NCBI GenBank assembly: GCA_016192905.1
Contig: JACPTG010000003.1
Coordinates: forward strand, 1 to 64,000
Length of the DNA: 64,000 nt
Reading direction: 5' to 3'
Source of the DNA: Candidatus Woesearchaeota archaeon
Lineage (GTDB): Archaea; Nanobdellota; Nanobdellia; Woesearchaeales; UBA10216
Position numbers and translations under genes: made by a program. Each line of letters opens with the position of its first letter. Position 1 is the stretch's first letter. The notes beneath the pieces were generated by a model. It saw only the letters and a program-made list of their open reading frames with translations, was not told the origin of the DNA and searched no databases. Shown here in pieces: positions 29,001 through 34,530 of this stretch.

Positions 29001-32000
29001 AACGTGAACGAGTCAAATGACACGATAATCCTGACAGCCGCAGGCGGCCTCTTCGGAACGCTGAAGGCGAATGACACAATAGTGGCTAATGGTGCGGTGA
29101 TAACCTTCACGTTTGACGGAAGCAACACAGGGCTGAACGCAAGCTTAAACTCCAGCGAGCTGGCAAAGCTGGACTCAGGCAGCACAGCCCTCATCCTCAA
29201 CGACTCAGGGCTGAATGGCGACGTGAAAGTGGACGATGCGCTATACACAGGAACCTATACAATATCTGCAGACAACAGCGTGGCTGATGGCACAAAGACA
29301 ATAGTCGCGACAGTCAACGACACAGCAGGCAACAGGTTCCACCCGGGTGTGAACATAACACTTGACAACACCAAGCCAAACGCCAGCGTCACGATAAGAA
29401 GCCTTGGGACAGTCGGCATAGGCAACGCTACCTCTGAATACACTGGCACAAGGGCTGTTATGCTCCTGCTGGGCTTCAACGACTCAGTAGGAATCCATGA
29501 CTGCCGCTATGCGAACGAGGACCTCGTATTCACGCCATTTGAGCCATGCTCAGGCCAAAAAGGCTGGATGCTCACAGAGGATGACGGCAACAAGACAGTC
29601 ATCTACGAGGTCAGGGATTATGCAGACAACATAAACCGGACGAATGACACAATACTCCTGAACAAGACAGGCGCAGGAATAGACGCAACACCGCCGCTCG
29701 CACCCACAATAACAGATGACGGAAAGTACACCAACACACAGCACATGCTCCACGCCCGCTGGAACAGCACAGACCCTGAAAACGAAATGCTCCACATACC
29801 CCTCCTCTTTGAATACAGGATTAGCTACAACAGCTCAAGCAGCTTCGTGAACGGCTCAGGCTTCCTCAGCATAGGCCCTGCCACTGAGATAAGCGTGTTC
29901 GGGCTAAGCCTGGACAACAACACCAACTACACATTTGAAATAAGGGCAATCAACTCAGCAGGCTCCAGGAGCGACACAGGCAAGTCAGACGGCATAATAG
30001 TTGACATAACGCCGCCATCAGCTCCGAACATACTCAGCAATAACAGCAACAACTGGACGTCCTCGGCAACACAGGTGTTCAACTGGAGCTCAAACGACAC
30101 GATATCCGGGGTAAAGGCCTACTCATACATACTGGACTCAAACCGCTCAACACTCCCCGACAGCGTAGAGGAGTCAGAGACAGAACACACGCTAATGCAG
30201 AGCGCTGCAAACACAGGCCAACAGCAGGCCCTGAAATACAATTCCACAGGAAACGCGTCCACAGTCTACATCAGCCTGAGCCAGAACATATCCGCGTTGG
30301 ACGTGCTAAGGGTTACCGTGTATGCAGTGGAAAGCCACGTTGATAGCCCAGACCTGATGAAGATGCAAGTATACGCTGTAAATTCCGTTCCAACCAGCTA
30401 CAACATGACAAACAGCAACATAACAACCATATCAAACGGCAGCCAGGACGTCAGCTTCAAGCCCTCCATTTCAGAAGCAACCGGAATCACCTTCACGATA
30501 ACCGCAAGCGCCGCAGCCACGGCAGGGCAATACTACGTCGCAGTGCAGGGCGTCTTTGACGATGACGACAACAGCTACAACCTCCTCATAGCCGGAAGCA
30601 ACAGCACAATAGACAACACAACCCAGGCATACGTCTGCCTTGAAAGAGCAAGCTGCACAAACCAGACAGCAAGCTTTGAGTACGCAATACAGATTGAGCA
30701 GAACGACGTGCGGGCAGACAATGTCTGGGACAGGACGTATGGCGTTGGAGACGGCACATTCTACTTCCACGTCAAGGCATTGGACAACGCAGGAACCTGG
30801 AGTGAAACAACAACGTACAACATAAGCGTGGACAGCAGCGCTCCAAGCACTCCGCAGATGGCGCAGCCAATAAAAGTGAGCAGCAACAGCACAGTGTACT
30901 TTGAATGGACGCAGAGCACAGACCCCCAGTCAGGAGTGGACAACTACTTCCTTGCGGTTGACAACGACTCAGACTTCAGCTCAACAGATTATTCTGCCTG
31001 GGTGGGCAACAGGACAAACAGGACAGTAACGGTAACAAACACCAGCACCACCTACTACGCAAGAGTCCACTCAAAGAACCAGGCAGGAGTCAACAGTTCC
31101 AGGTCAGACCAGGTCAGCACAATACTGGACATAACAGCGCCTGCGGTAACCTACATACGGCCAAGGGGGACCGTAGTCATGGGCTCAATAACAATAGCGG
31201 TGGAGACAAACGAGAGAGCCACATGCAAGTATGCAATAGGAAGCGGAGCTGCAAGCAACTTCACCTTCACAAACACGACATACCACGAGACAGAGGCATC
31301 CATATCAAACTCAGACACAATAACCGTAACGTGCAGCGACTCGGTCAACAACCAGGGAACAGCCAGCTCAGGCACAATAACAGTCTCAGCATTAACCCCT
31401 GACTCCATAACAATGACCCCCTCAACAAAGACAGTATTCACAGACGAGCCGACAAGGATAGACGCAACAGTGAAAAGCGGAAGCACTAACCTCGGCGGGC
31501 TTGCCACCAACAGCTTCAACCTGCTGCTTGACGGAATCAACCAGGACATATCTGTAACAGACAACGGCCAAGGCAACTACTCAATAATCTTCAGGTCGCC
31601 GAAGACCAACGGAAGCAGGAGCATGGTCGCCAGGATAAACAGCATCTCAAGCAGCGCGGGCACGTTAAGCGTGGAGCCGCTGTTCTTCACAGTCCAGTTC
31701 GTAAACAGCAGCCTATCGCCAATAACAACAAGCAGGATAACCTACTCGCTCATAAGCAACTTCAGCATAGGCATAGCGACCCAGAGCAGGACAGCTGGAG
31801 CCGCAAGCAGCAGCTCATACGGGCTTAACATGACAGGCAACGCAAGGGACAGCGACGTGATGATATTCGTCACAGCGCCAACAAGCGGCGTGGAGAAGAC
31901 AGAGGACCTGCTGAAGCAGCAGAAGTTCCTTGACACGACACAGCCAGCCTTCGCCAGGTCAAACAAGAAGGACACCTTTGTAGTGTTCACAGAACTCGGC

Positions 32001-32123
32001 TATGACAACGTGGCAATAGTGGGCAACAAGACCATAACCGCAGGCAGGCACAACATAATCATAGAGAACAAGGGCTTTGACACGACAATCAACAAGACAA
32101 AGCTTGAGGTGAGGGTAAGCTGA
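14022..32123 (+). CDS. Giant secreted LamG/Ig-like adhesin (about 6,030 aa)
   Basis: One uninterrupted 18-kb frame. A signal peptide core (LLIAAAFLLFFAVKTFA) leads into a LamG domain (about 14660-15290). Long Ig-like segments follow, then three more LamG regions (17880-19060, 20200-21320, 22490-23120), two with another domain inserted inside. The segments between LamG regions repeat a roughly 980-bp unit (VDTxxPTAS, then NITIDNTPP). Five roughly 860-bp units (PVILN, CADTSGGVN; 24105-27850), three roughly 600-bp units (ANDSVVADG; 27856-29680) and fibronectin-like domains follow. Sequons are very dense and Cys-containing Ig-like loops recur. No C-terminal anchor is visible. The TTG start is uncertain because the frame is open back to 13950. 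Surface binding or cell-cell contact is likely. Confidence 0.9.
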   Translation: MIAAAFLLFFAVKTFAVTVGCQFSTNCPTGNYTLLYVKNDTAGYLNAHAQLSTNGSYPYSLCCNTTVGLVNNSACAGNTTLLNFSAVTNAHVQAGNTSAQAYGNGQCISTQNATVLVYFIDTTCPVNYTAIASISNDTNAHIGDSAEYTRKVCLRLVLKPSNPFTSPTFSDNTSGRLNQNSTYINLTVTNETDIHTILVNWNGTNVTVDSPDLLLSYSLDLNATDSSRYGQHGSLDSGAACGNSVPGKIANACTFDGVNAAIGVASPYLNLTDRGTIMLWFNSSRIRHEEALLIKGQQDTFIAYGIDLVNTSGDTRVRAWIETTGFWGPEASVHTDRVSPNVWYHVTVTWNSTNMTIYINGLFKNMSKSATPYISKQNLQIGSGVTGWVGLLGQVDEVRIWNRTLSSSEINASYLASTGKSRDAYAYFANFTDLAEGNYTYYVWLNDSATGTNRTVDRNFIADFTAPTISGISATSNSSGRMWMAPNSTTAATIWFNAIGTEGDGQNVTIQVSAQDIMIGNLSGNTTFSEAPRSGAATPQMYISYTIEANSTNSSTLITLNDTAQNSPTPVITWANDSVDPLTIDDTRVNYSMQWYNAPVNITLNVSDVHSGANRSLWCVYTAGTAPCAPGTWNFNKTNWVQLNCSADSACSLIIRYYSVDNVTNNESGGANGGAYRDSNVVNIVIGSDINYTVANNSNISKGSFIRNSILWNTTVSDCTILASNITKGTFTRNSTHRYNCTIERSVVIDSNITSAVIRNSYIDPSVIVDSVVENSNITSGTVFYSRVENTTFCAPSIFTYEAIIRNETLISGLVTYNATNYYGPYPMRNICSGSKPEAAAGFTVYPTIVNNTGILMFKYVGYAVGMNISINKSELKTRLFNSTINDLILKDNGDLPDEVPSDGTYTANLTLDVSNNMTEGVKTLLAYIDDGLGNRWNVNVSLTLDNTSGNASVKINSNLGVTTSRNVLLDVGFNDTYGIDLCRFSNEERDFNPWEACTSSKAWRLSGQDGAKTVILQVRDRAGNINETNDTITLSTSEATTIIRPVKDSRLRGQADADVIAPFGTRTVAFKASNITHTNITLNGAFGESNDTTFQDGFRMQWNTSLLADGLYNLTAISWDNNNIYISNYTVMNLTIDNLPPQLSAPLPTTLQRGRSFIVNITVNEEAACKYDFSNATYSNMAYAMTEYDDTNNKHSAIATVPDDAYYTIYFSCTDQGGSANTATTGSFQVATGAIVMGYVQPTDDDKVFVNRNYTLINLSVINSTSVHTALIEFNGTNITLDSTNLLLAYDFNNNTIDRSRYGNNGVNERANCTTSDAGKFGYACNFDGLSSQVRTLTTGFSNSTGAVEVLINMNNVGAGNNYTIFATPSEISPNMSGLVGLWHFEQNSTAANGVKDSSIYGQDGNATSATYVTGRFGGGWDMNQAGSVDVQGRALPTGNQPRTVMFWVYLKSHANENQEFFIYYGTGSSSVFTLYQNPSDIRFDISGASTPSGIILNLSRWEHIAVTYASQKLKFYKNGRLFSEADTGNLATATNTNLQIGGSSLNAIMDEVAIFNRSLSEAEIRDLYLGGLSMHKYSNDLRFVAGNQTLAYTTAWTSGWNAVAGSYNETAAFLYVDGNEVNSTLTREPVFLGTNAHIGGMHNDSQNLTFNGSIDELRVWSRRLTYSELNVSPIRELGKQFSNLTGQKDGNYTYYAYVNDTAGNKAFSSSRTVIVDTVIPTASVLINSGLSNTTARLISLSITANDTNGGVQCRFSNEDRGFTAYETCSDSKSWSLSTGDGTKTVVLQARDKAGNVNETNDSITLTAASTTVIIRPTSNTILRQNNTIDITTPDATLWVTYNITNASNRALSFAPNGSLGQTLNDTSPGDGFSATWMTTGFADGTYNFTATSYGAEGQLSSDTETNITIDNTPPSLTSPQPTTVQGSRVFYVNVTTNEQSTCKYDFSNVSYSSMASSMTASSTTTYGAITTVPTDGYYTIYYACQDKAGNTNTATTGSFQTVQTGVSITYTTPTDDDKVFVNRNYAYINLSISNSTSVSTTTINWNGTNYSLYETSTGLVGLWHLDNSTADSSVMGNNGTNNGADCSTNTITQVGKGCSFDGTNDYLNTTVAGFGVNQGTIMLWTTPNFAGNDNQSRYLLDARNLTIFIQEGTTNYVTNPSFEVSTGGWTSQNTPYRVNNVSFIGNYSLMTKGQGSGSGHYITFTIKDSGTYTLSMYAKMEDGSDPTSRNIAVVFQPSGYGFSWSGKEYVGNGWYRLSYTATLTAGSVEVGMLNYYGGADKTGQQLYIDGVQLEPVDHATGYADGTLGPGYVWSATAHSSNTTRAANTLIARLQNATYRQASANISIWQQGQTHHIAATYDNTTLSLYVDGVLAHNASGNWSPTFSNGLFIGTNQTSTLGREIFFNGTIDEVAIYNKTLTTEEINRTYMLQKDLHSSVKDGHGLYYANITNLTNGNYTYSVYANDSANNKAQTATRTVIVDTINPTASILINSGLSNTTARLVSLSITANDTNGGLLCRFANEDRGFTAWETCSDAKAWSLSTGDGLKQVVLQARDRAGNINETNDTITLTAASTTVIIRPVSNSILRQNNTIDVTTPDATLWVMYNITNASNRALSFAPNGSLGQTLNDTSPGDGFSATWMTTGFTDGTYNLTTTSYAAEGQLSTDTETNITIDNTPPQLSNPQPTTTQGSRVFYVNITTNEQSTCKYDFSNVSYSSMAGSMTASSTTTYGAITTVPTDGYYTIYYACQDKAGNTNTATTGSIQAVQTGVSIAYTSPTDDDRVFVNRNYSYVNLSIANSTSIDTISVSWNGTNVTIDDPSLVLALDFNNNTNDRSRYGNNGNDVNGANCLNTIRGRFGTACSYNGLTTYVNISNPRMFDFNGKFTVQAWVNLTSYSTGILSAIVGHEATQTCGGSNNGWALVIGTGGKAGLSINNGSTYSGATGTTSLNNNTWYQITGVFDGVDALIYVNGVLETNASIGGVGIPGSCTPLWVGAEKVGTQDRYFNGTIDEVRIWNRSLSYSEINASYTAELGRFFANQTFQKDGNYSYYAYANDTAGNKVFSSTRTVIVDTVIPTASILINSGLSNTTARLISLSITANDTNGGLLCRFANEDRGFTAWETCSDAKAWSLSTGDGTKTVVLQARDRAGNVNETNDSITYSATGPTTILRPLSSSAIRLNQTLDVAVPDAALWVTYNITNASNRALSYSVNGTPNQLTNDTSPGDGWSQTIVTTTIGDGVFNLTASSYSIEGLISSDTETNITIDNTVPQLSSPLPTTTQFSRTFSVNVTTTEKAACHFDFINATYDSMLGRMSAANTTSFRGVASVATDGTYAIYFACQDAAGNTNTATTGAFFVNSTAPVVTASSPSGFVNAPANLSVTTTGVATCHYSQSDVNFTQETVMPVTNGTSHQANASALYVEGRNTFFIRCAETATGGNAMLSSITVAFTYDTRPPVITGLSPANNSFTNSRGISFSLRDTTSFVNRSSIMVWFNNSATGSFSQASNCTENGLGGYDCSFVEVNLTAGLANNFTVLANDSALNLLQAVINFTYDTAGPGIVISSPLSGAVHNTKSLYLNVTLGEPGSCRFARTNTSYESMPSGFANSSSTAFSGNILADEGSNTYYVSCRDRAGNEGSNSTTFQVNTTAPVILNIGPNGTINNPGINLSLTTDDTAYCSYSQSDINYSSMTAFTVTGAAQHQVNVSSLYRQGVNVFFVRCADTSGGVNAMSGSAVAIFTYDTSPPAIASVVPSNGSRVNTKIVSFSLRDSTTGVNQSTVFTRYNSSVSAAFSSANNCTANGLGGFDCSFTEVNITAGLNNITLLANDSAGNSLIQNITFTYDTTGPAITINSPVSGSVFTSRSLFFNVSLDEAGFCRYAQTNVSFDSMPASFANVSTTAFTARIYAEDGSNTYYIRCKDIAGNENNAYTTFQVNTTPPVILNIGPNGTIKDPLNLSVTTDEVEYCAYSQSDVNFSSMTAFTNTGAGTHQTNVSSLYRQGVNVFFVRCADTSGGVNAMASSAIAVFTYDTSPPVIASVVPSNGSRTNSKSVSFSLRDSTTGVNQSTVFTRYNSSVSAAFSSANNCTANGLGGYDCSFTEVNITAGLNNITILANDSAGNSLVQNITFTYDTTGPAITIDSPVSGAVFNTRNTYLNISLGEAGLCRFAQTNTSYDNMPATLSNTSGTAFTTNLLLAEGSNTYYVHCKDIAGNENNGYTTVTANTTAPVILNLAPNGTLSNPGINVSVTTDDVAYCSYSQSDINYSSMTAFTVTGAVVHQANLSGLYRQGVNTIFIRCADTSGGVNAMSSSAIVQFTYDTSAPVIANVAPVNNSRVNAKTVSFSLRDSTTGVNLSTVWMRFNNSLTGSFSQAANCTANGLGGYDCSFVEVNITAGLNNITVLANDSAGNSMVHNVNFTYDITGPAITIDSPVSGSVFTTRNLFLNVSLGEAGFCRYANTNVSYDSMAATFPNVSAAAFTANVQAVEGGNAFYVHCKDAAGNENNGFTTFQVNTSFPVILNLAPNGSISNPGINVSVTTDDVAYCAYSQSDVNFSSMTAFTNTGAGTHQVNVSSLYRQGTNIFFIRCADTSGGVNPMQSSAVISFYYDSVPPVGAFTVNDSVVKDGDYITFRFEGTETGINVTLPASELSRLDFNGTRFVLNDSGTSTDSLPNDGIYAGVYRIAPDNNVSDGVKTLTLTVNDSLNNTKYFTANVTLDNTKPNASIQVNFGATTTSSRSAGLNLVLNDSNGIDACRFSNEDRSFDDWETCTGTKGWVVTSGFGVKTVVVQVRDQAGNVNETNDTINLVSGAGLFGVLTANDSVVADGNVIKFIFEGSNTGLNASFNSSEIGKLDFNSTELGLDDSGQNGDFLVGDGLYTGVYTIAANNNVSDGVKTLTLTVNDTAANYFYPTINITLDNTPPNGSVSVNGGATTSITRSVALELLFNDSVGIEACRFANENREFNDWEACTGTKGWLVSAGFGTKTVVFQTRDKAGNVNESNDTIILTAAGGLFGTLKANDTIVANGAVITFTFDGSNTGLNASLNSSELAKLDSGSTALILNDSGLNGDVKVDDALYTGTYTISADNSVADGTKTIVATVNDTAGNRFHPGVNITLDNTKPNASVTIRSLGTVGIGNATSEYTGTRAVMLLLGFNDSVGIHDCRYANEDLVFTPFEPCSGQKGWMLTEDDGNKTVIYEVRDYADNINRTNDTILLNKTGAGIDATPPLAPTITDDGKYTNTQHMLHARWNSTDPENEMLHIPLLFEYRISYNSSSSFVNGSGFLSIGPATEISVFGLSLDNNTNYTFEIRAINSAGSRSDTGKSDGIIVDITPPSAPNILSNNSNNWTSSATQVFNWSSNDTISGVKAYSYILDSNRSTLPDSVEESETEHTLMQSAANTGQQQALKYNSTGNASTVYISLSQNISALDVLRVTVYAVESHVDSPDLMKMQVYAVNSVPTSYNMTNSNITTISNGSQDVSFKPSISEATGITFTITASAAATAGQYYVAVQGVFDDDDNSYNLLIAGSNSTIDNTTQAYVCLERASCTNQTASFEYAIQIEQNDVRADNVWDRTYGVGDGTFYFHVKALDNAGTWSETTTYNISVDSSAPSTPQMAQPIKVSSNSTVYFEWTQSTDPQSGVDNYFLAVDNDSDFSSTDYSAWVGNRTNRTVTVTNTSTTYYARVHSKNQAGVNSSRSDQVSTILDITAPAVTYIRPRGTVVMGSITIAVETNERATCKYAIGSGAASNFTFTNTTYHETEASISNSDTITVTCSDSVNNQGTASSGTITVSALTPDSITMTPSTKTVFTDEPTRIDATVKSGSTNLGGLATNSFNLLLDGINQDISVTDNGQGNYSIIFRSPKTNGSRSMVARINSISSSAGTLSVEPLFFTVQFVNSSLSPITTSRITYSLISNFSIGIATQSRTAGAASSSSYGLNMTGNARDSDVMIFVTAPTSGVEKTEDLLKQQKFLDTTQPAFARSNKKDTFVVFTELGYDNVAIVGNKTITAGRHNIIIENKGFDTTINKTKLEVRVS
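18130..18747 (+). other. LamG domain nested inside another LamG domain
   Basis: A complete LamG (LVGLWHFEQ to MDEVAIFNRSLSEAEIRDLY) interrupts an outer LamG after NYTIFATPSEIS. The outer fold resumes at LRFVAGNQTLAYTT and ends with IDELRVWSRRL. By eye the insert is more AT-rich than its flanks. Confidence 0.65.
19155..20135 (+). repeat. Interdomain repeat of the giant gene (copy 2)
   Basis: About 980 bp from TVIVDTVIPTASV to the PTDDDKVFVNRNY block. It is highly similar at DNA level to 21457-22435 and less so to about 16850-17800 and 23230-24090. The repeats flank the variable LamG segments. Confidence 0.75.
20488..21002 (+). other. Carbohydrate-binding-like module inserted in a LamG domain
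   Basis: VTNPSFEVSTGGWTS to YIDGVQLEPVDHATGYADGT has the look of the jelly-roll modules found in phage and bacterial surface proteins. It splits the LamG of 20200-21320 after NLTIFIQEGTTN, a position equivalent to the nested insertion at 18130. Confidence 0.55.
21457..22435 (+). repeat. Interdomain repeat of the giant gene (copy 3)
   Basis: Near-copy of 19155-20135, including TLWVxYNITNASNRALSF and QSTCKYDFSNVSYSSM. Long identical runs make it a good substrate for homologous recombination. Confidence 0.75.
24105..27850 (+). repeat. Five tandem roughly 860-bp units in the giant gene
   Basis: Units begin near 24108, 24973, 25837, 26697 and 27562, the last partial. Each encodes two Ig-like modules with conserved Cys, the segments SLYRQGVNVFFVRCADTSGG and NCTANGLGGYDCSF, and variable loops. 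Confidence 0.8.
27856..29680 (+). repeat. Three tandem roughly 600-bp units in the giant gene
   Basis: Units begin near 27856, 28456 and 29059, with FEG/FDG motifs, DNNVSDGVKTLTLTVNDS and a CRFANE module. Confidence 0.75.
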
Positions 32124-32632
32124 TGGAATCAAGCAGCCATGTTAAAGTGCGTGCCCGGCTCATAGATTACTATATATACATTGATTACTCCGAGTGGCTT
32201 ATAGGTTACGCAATAATAGCAAATGAACAAGTATCTGAGCTTATCCCTAAAATCGGCAAACTCAGGCACTTTAAGGATGTTAAATATAAGAAGGGTTATC
32301 TAAGTGCTGCGAAAAGGACGTTTGAGAGCCTCCTAATTGACAACTATCTGCTGAAGTGCAGGATAATGCCTCTGAAGGATAACCTGGCCGCCTTCGTTGA
32401 GGTGCTGGATTTTGTCCAGAAACATGACAACTGCAAGATTTTTGCTTCTGTTGACAACAAACAGTTCTGGTCATTCGTAAAGCTGCTCAGCATGATTCAG
32501 CATAAGGATAACATAACTGTTGTAAAGGAGAGTGAGCTGAAAAAAGGCTCGGTTGAGTACCAAATGAGCCTGATAATTGACACAAAATTAAACATAGAAA
32601 GGTTGAGTAAGAAGACCCGTCAATCCTACTAA
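32123..32632 (+). CDS. Unknown protein coupled to the giant adhesin gene
   Basis: 169 residues, no recognised domain. The start ATG shares one base with the adhesin stop (TGATG), implying translational coupling. It contains LIDYYIYIDYSEWLIGYAII, KRTFESLLIDNYLL and CKIFASVDNKQFWSFVKLL. The last segment faintly resembles IFASADKQQL of the 9948 PIN protein, but the first PIN Asp motif is not evident. Its last 51 bp are repeated at 33230. It could be a divergent nuclease-type toxin or an adhesin accessory. Confidence 0.6.
   Translation: MESSSHVKVRARLIDYYIYIDYSEWLIGYAIIANEQVSELIPKIGKLRHFKDVKYKKGYLSAAKRTFESLLIDNYLLKCRIMPLKDNLAAFVEVLDFVQKHDNCKIFASVDNKQFWSFVKLLSMIQHKDNITVVKESELKKGSVEYQMSLIIDTKLNIERLSKKTRQSY
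32576..32626 (+). repeat. 51-bp repeat, second copy at 33230-33280
   Basis: Identical by eye to 33230-33280 and encodes the end of the 32123 gene (DTKLNIERLSKKTRQS). The copy at 33230 has no gene body before it, so it is probably a deletion or duplication scar. Confidence 0.85.
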
Positions 32633-32796
32633 CCGCATCAGAGTGCGGGATTCGTCAGGGTCTGTTCCTCAACAGAAGTCATGTAAGGAAAGGAGTATAT
32701 AAAGGTTTCGGAGATGCACACAAAAAAAAACAGGAGGGGGCGAGCAGGATAATAACTAAACTTCACAGATGGGGTAAAGAGAAGATGGTTACAGAT

Positions 32797-32925
32797 CTAA
32801 GTATGTCTTCTCACAAAGTCGCGCACTACCTTCCTGAACAAAGGGTCTTTCATAGCCTCATCTATCTCAGCTATCAGTTCCTCACCCGAGATTTTGCGCC
32901 TGATTTCCTTCAATCTTGCAGCCAT
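32797..32925 (-). CDS. 42-residue mini-antitoxin
   Basis: MAARLKEIRRKISGEELIAE, then DEAMKDPLFRKVVRDFVRRH, nearly the same as the proteins at 2251 and 34967. A TATA element (ctttaagtat) lies about 25 nt upstream. The plus-strand gene facing its 3' end is the unknown 32123 protein, 165 nt away, in the slot where other copies face a PIN gene. Confidence 0.65.
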   Translation of the reverse strand: MAARLKEIRRKISGEELIAEIDEAMKDPLFRKVVRDFVRRHT

Positions 32926-33048
32926 AAACTCACCTATACCAGCGGCATACTTAAAGCTTACGCAAGCAGGTCTCGTAAGCCAAGCATGATTCCGCACACA
33001 GACATCATTAGGATGCTAGAATTTAAGAAGGCCATCAGCAGAGGTGAC

Positions 33049-33189
33049 TCACTTGGATCTGCCTAACAAGTACCTCGTAACCTCATCCAGGGCCTTTACA
33101 TACCCGGGATCCTGCTTGTGCTGCTCGACTGCCCTAACAAAGGGTTCAACCCATTTTACTTCATCCTTTTTAACCAAAGCCTTCATCAT
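33049..33189 (-). CDS. 46-residue antitoxin-like protein
   Basis: MMKALVKKDEVKWVEPFVRA, then DPGYVKALDEVTRYLLGRSK. A TATA element (gatttaaatag) lies about 25 nt upstream. Same size, position and DP-helix layout as the other mini-antitoxins but divergent. A plus-strand frame facing it (LEFKKAISRGDS) may be the last bit of a lost toxin. Confidence 0.5.
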   Translation of the reverse strand: MMKALVKKDEVKWVEPFVRAVEQHKQDPGYVKALDEVTRYLLGRSK

Positions 33190-33229
33190 GGCAAGAAGCA
33201 GGCCAACACACTATTTAAATCTTTTCAAA

Positions 33230-33280
33230 ATTGACACAAAATTAAACATAGAAAGGTTGAGTAAGAAGACCCGTCAATCC
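33230..33280 (+). repeat. 51-bp repeat, second copy of 32576-32626
   Basis: Orphan copy of the 3' end of the 32123 gene, between a mini-antitoxin promoter and the DUF5615 gene. Confidence 0.85.
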
Positions 33281-33294
33281 ATAATTACTGAGAG

Positions 33295-33633
33295 CTATAG
33301 CGGCCGTATCCTCACCCTGCCCTCTTCCACAACAATGAACCTGCCTTGGGCCCTTGCCAGCATGTTTTTAGACAACCTAAACAGTTCCTCAGGGTCTGTG
33401 GTCAGTGTCCTGAACAGTATAACGCCTTTTGAAGGTTTCTCAAGCCTGAAAATCAGCTCGCCAAAGTCCTTATCACCGGTTAATATTATGTGGTTTTCTT
33501 TTTCTGCGAACGCTAGAATTTTATCGTCAGGAGCGCTGCGCATAACGTCACCTGCAAACAAAGATTCATATCCATGGCTGTTAAGGACATCTGAGAACCT
33601 TTTGCCCAAATCCTCATCAACTAGAAACGCCAT
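33295..33633 (-). CDS. DUF5615 PIN-like toxin
   Basis: 112 residues. FLVDEDLGKRFSDVLNSHG and IILTGDKDFGELIF carry the acidic motifs of the family, and the end VVEEGRVRIRPL is the segment that survives in the collapsed pair at 7725. It overlaps the DUF433 gene by 17 nt. Predicted RNA-cleaving toxin. Confidence 0.85.
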   Translation of the reverse strand: MAFLVDEDLGKRFSDVLNSHGYESLFAGDVMRSAPDDKILAFAEKENHIILTGDKDFGELIFRLEKPSKGVILFRTLTTDPEELFRLSKNMLARAQGRFIVVEEGRVRIRPL

Positions 33634-33868
33634 CGACTATCGCAGGAAATATCTCCTCTCCAGCTACAAGGCTTTGCGCGTAAAAGAGGGCGGCTCTAAT
33701 ATCCTCCTTGGTGATGTAAGGATAATCCTCAAGTATCTCATCAAAGGTCATGCCCTGGGCTACGCGGTGGACGATAGCCTCCACAGTGATACGGGTACCC
33801 TTAATCACAGGCTTTCCCACCATAACCTTTGGGTCAACCACTATCCGCTTCATGAAGTCCTTTTCCAT
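33617..33868 (-). CDS. DUF433 antitoxin
   Basis: 83 residues. VVDPKVMVGKPVIKGTRITV is the DUF433 core and EDYPYITKEDIRAALFYAQ the HTH-like helices. A TATA element (ctttaaatat) lies about 25-30 nt upstream of the ATG at 33868. It precedes and overlaps its toxin. Confidence 0.85.
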   Translation of the reverse strand: MEKDFMKRIVVDPKVMVGKPVIKGTRITVEAIVHRVAQGMTFDEILEDYPYITKEDIRAALFYAQSLVAGEEIFPAIVDGVSS

Positions 33869-34003
33869 AATTCCATGGATGGCAGGGGCATATTTAAAGC
33901 TTATGGCTCAGATGCCTGGTCAACAAGCCGCATTCACACCATCCGCAAATACTTCAGAAAGTTTAAATCCAACCTCAGCAGTAAAATGGCAGGGGCAAAA
34001 CAG

Positions 34004-34135
34004 GTGAAAGGAAAGGCATCAGCCGCATTACCGGCAGTATTAGTCCTGATGGCAGCCCAGGCAGCAGACCCCGGCCACGCAGCCAGCTGCAGCAAGGCTC
34101 CAGTCGGTCACCCACTCGTCAGGAGGCTCAAATGA
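34004..34135 (+). CDS. Signal-peptide mini-ORF overlapping a PIN gene start
   Basis: GTG start, 43 residues: KGKASAALPAVLVLMAAQA, then ADPGHAAS and a tail ending HPLVRRLK. Signal peptide and ADPGHAAS match the fibre genes at 2907 and 35198. The TGA overlaps the ATG of the PIN gene (ATGA). The upstream leader also matches the fibre-gene leader at 35150-35200. Confidence 0.55.
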   Translation: MKGKASAALPAVLVLMAAQAADPGHAASCSKAPVGHPLVRRLK

Positions 34136-34263
34136 GGCTCCTTCTGGACACCAACATATATACCGCCCTCCTGAAAGACGCCGGGGCGAAGCAGCTATTA
34201 CTAAATGCGACATCTGCTGCCAATGTGACAAGCAAAAACTTAAATGAAGAACTAAAAGCTCAC
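34132..34263 (+). pseudogene. Truncated PIN-domain toxin
   Basis: MRLLLDTNIYTALLKDAGAK is the PIN first motif. Homology ends after about 44 residues at the stop of the convergent mini-antitoxin (34260). The frame stays open but continues as antisense of that gene. Confidence 0.7.
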
Positions 34264-34397
34264 CTGCGGGACAGCAGCCTGTCAAGCGCTTCCAACTCTT
34301 CCAGGTATTCTGCACTCCTCTTATGCCTTTCCACAGCCCTAAACACAGCCTCAAGCCTGCTCACAAACAGACCTTTTCCAATTGACACTGCCTTCAT
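34260..34397 (-). CDS. 45-residue antitoxin-like protein convergent with PIN
   Basis: MKAVSIGKGLFVSRLEAVFR, then a charged helix (RHKRSAEYLEELEALDRLL). It is a different sequence from the DP-x-FR family but has the same size and tail-to-tail position. A ggtttaaaag element about 35 nt upstream could be its TATA box. Confidence 0.5.
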   Translation of the reverse strand: MKAVSIGKGLFVSRLEAVFRAVERHKRSAEYLEELEALDRLLSRR

Positions 34398-34446
34398 CAG
34401 GCAAAGACATAACCTCCACACTTTTAAACCTTTCCACCAAGGGGGC

Positions 34447-34530
34447 ATACTGGTCATTGCAATACTGGCCCTCCTTCCAGCAGCAACGTCAGCAGACCCG
34501 GGGCGTCCTTGGGAGGTGAGGCTACATTGA
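34447..34530 (+). pseudogene. Signal-peptide fragment before a PIN gene
   Basis: ILVIAILALLPAATSADPGR, then PWEVRLH, ends in a TGA overlapping the TTG of the PIN gene (TTGA). It lacks an obvious start codon. The end VRL plus overlapping TTG is the same as at 2040-2057. Confidence 0.55.

Noticed and set aside
15344-31990. Many long open frames antisense to the giant gene
   Set aside because: They follow the codon bias of the plus-strand gene, lack promoters and ribosome-binding sites, and encode low-complexity, unrecognisable products.
14022-32123. Diversity-generating retroelement target
   Set aside because: No reverse transcriptase or template repeat was found in the window. Variation appears to be by domain and repeat exchange.
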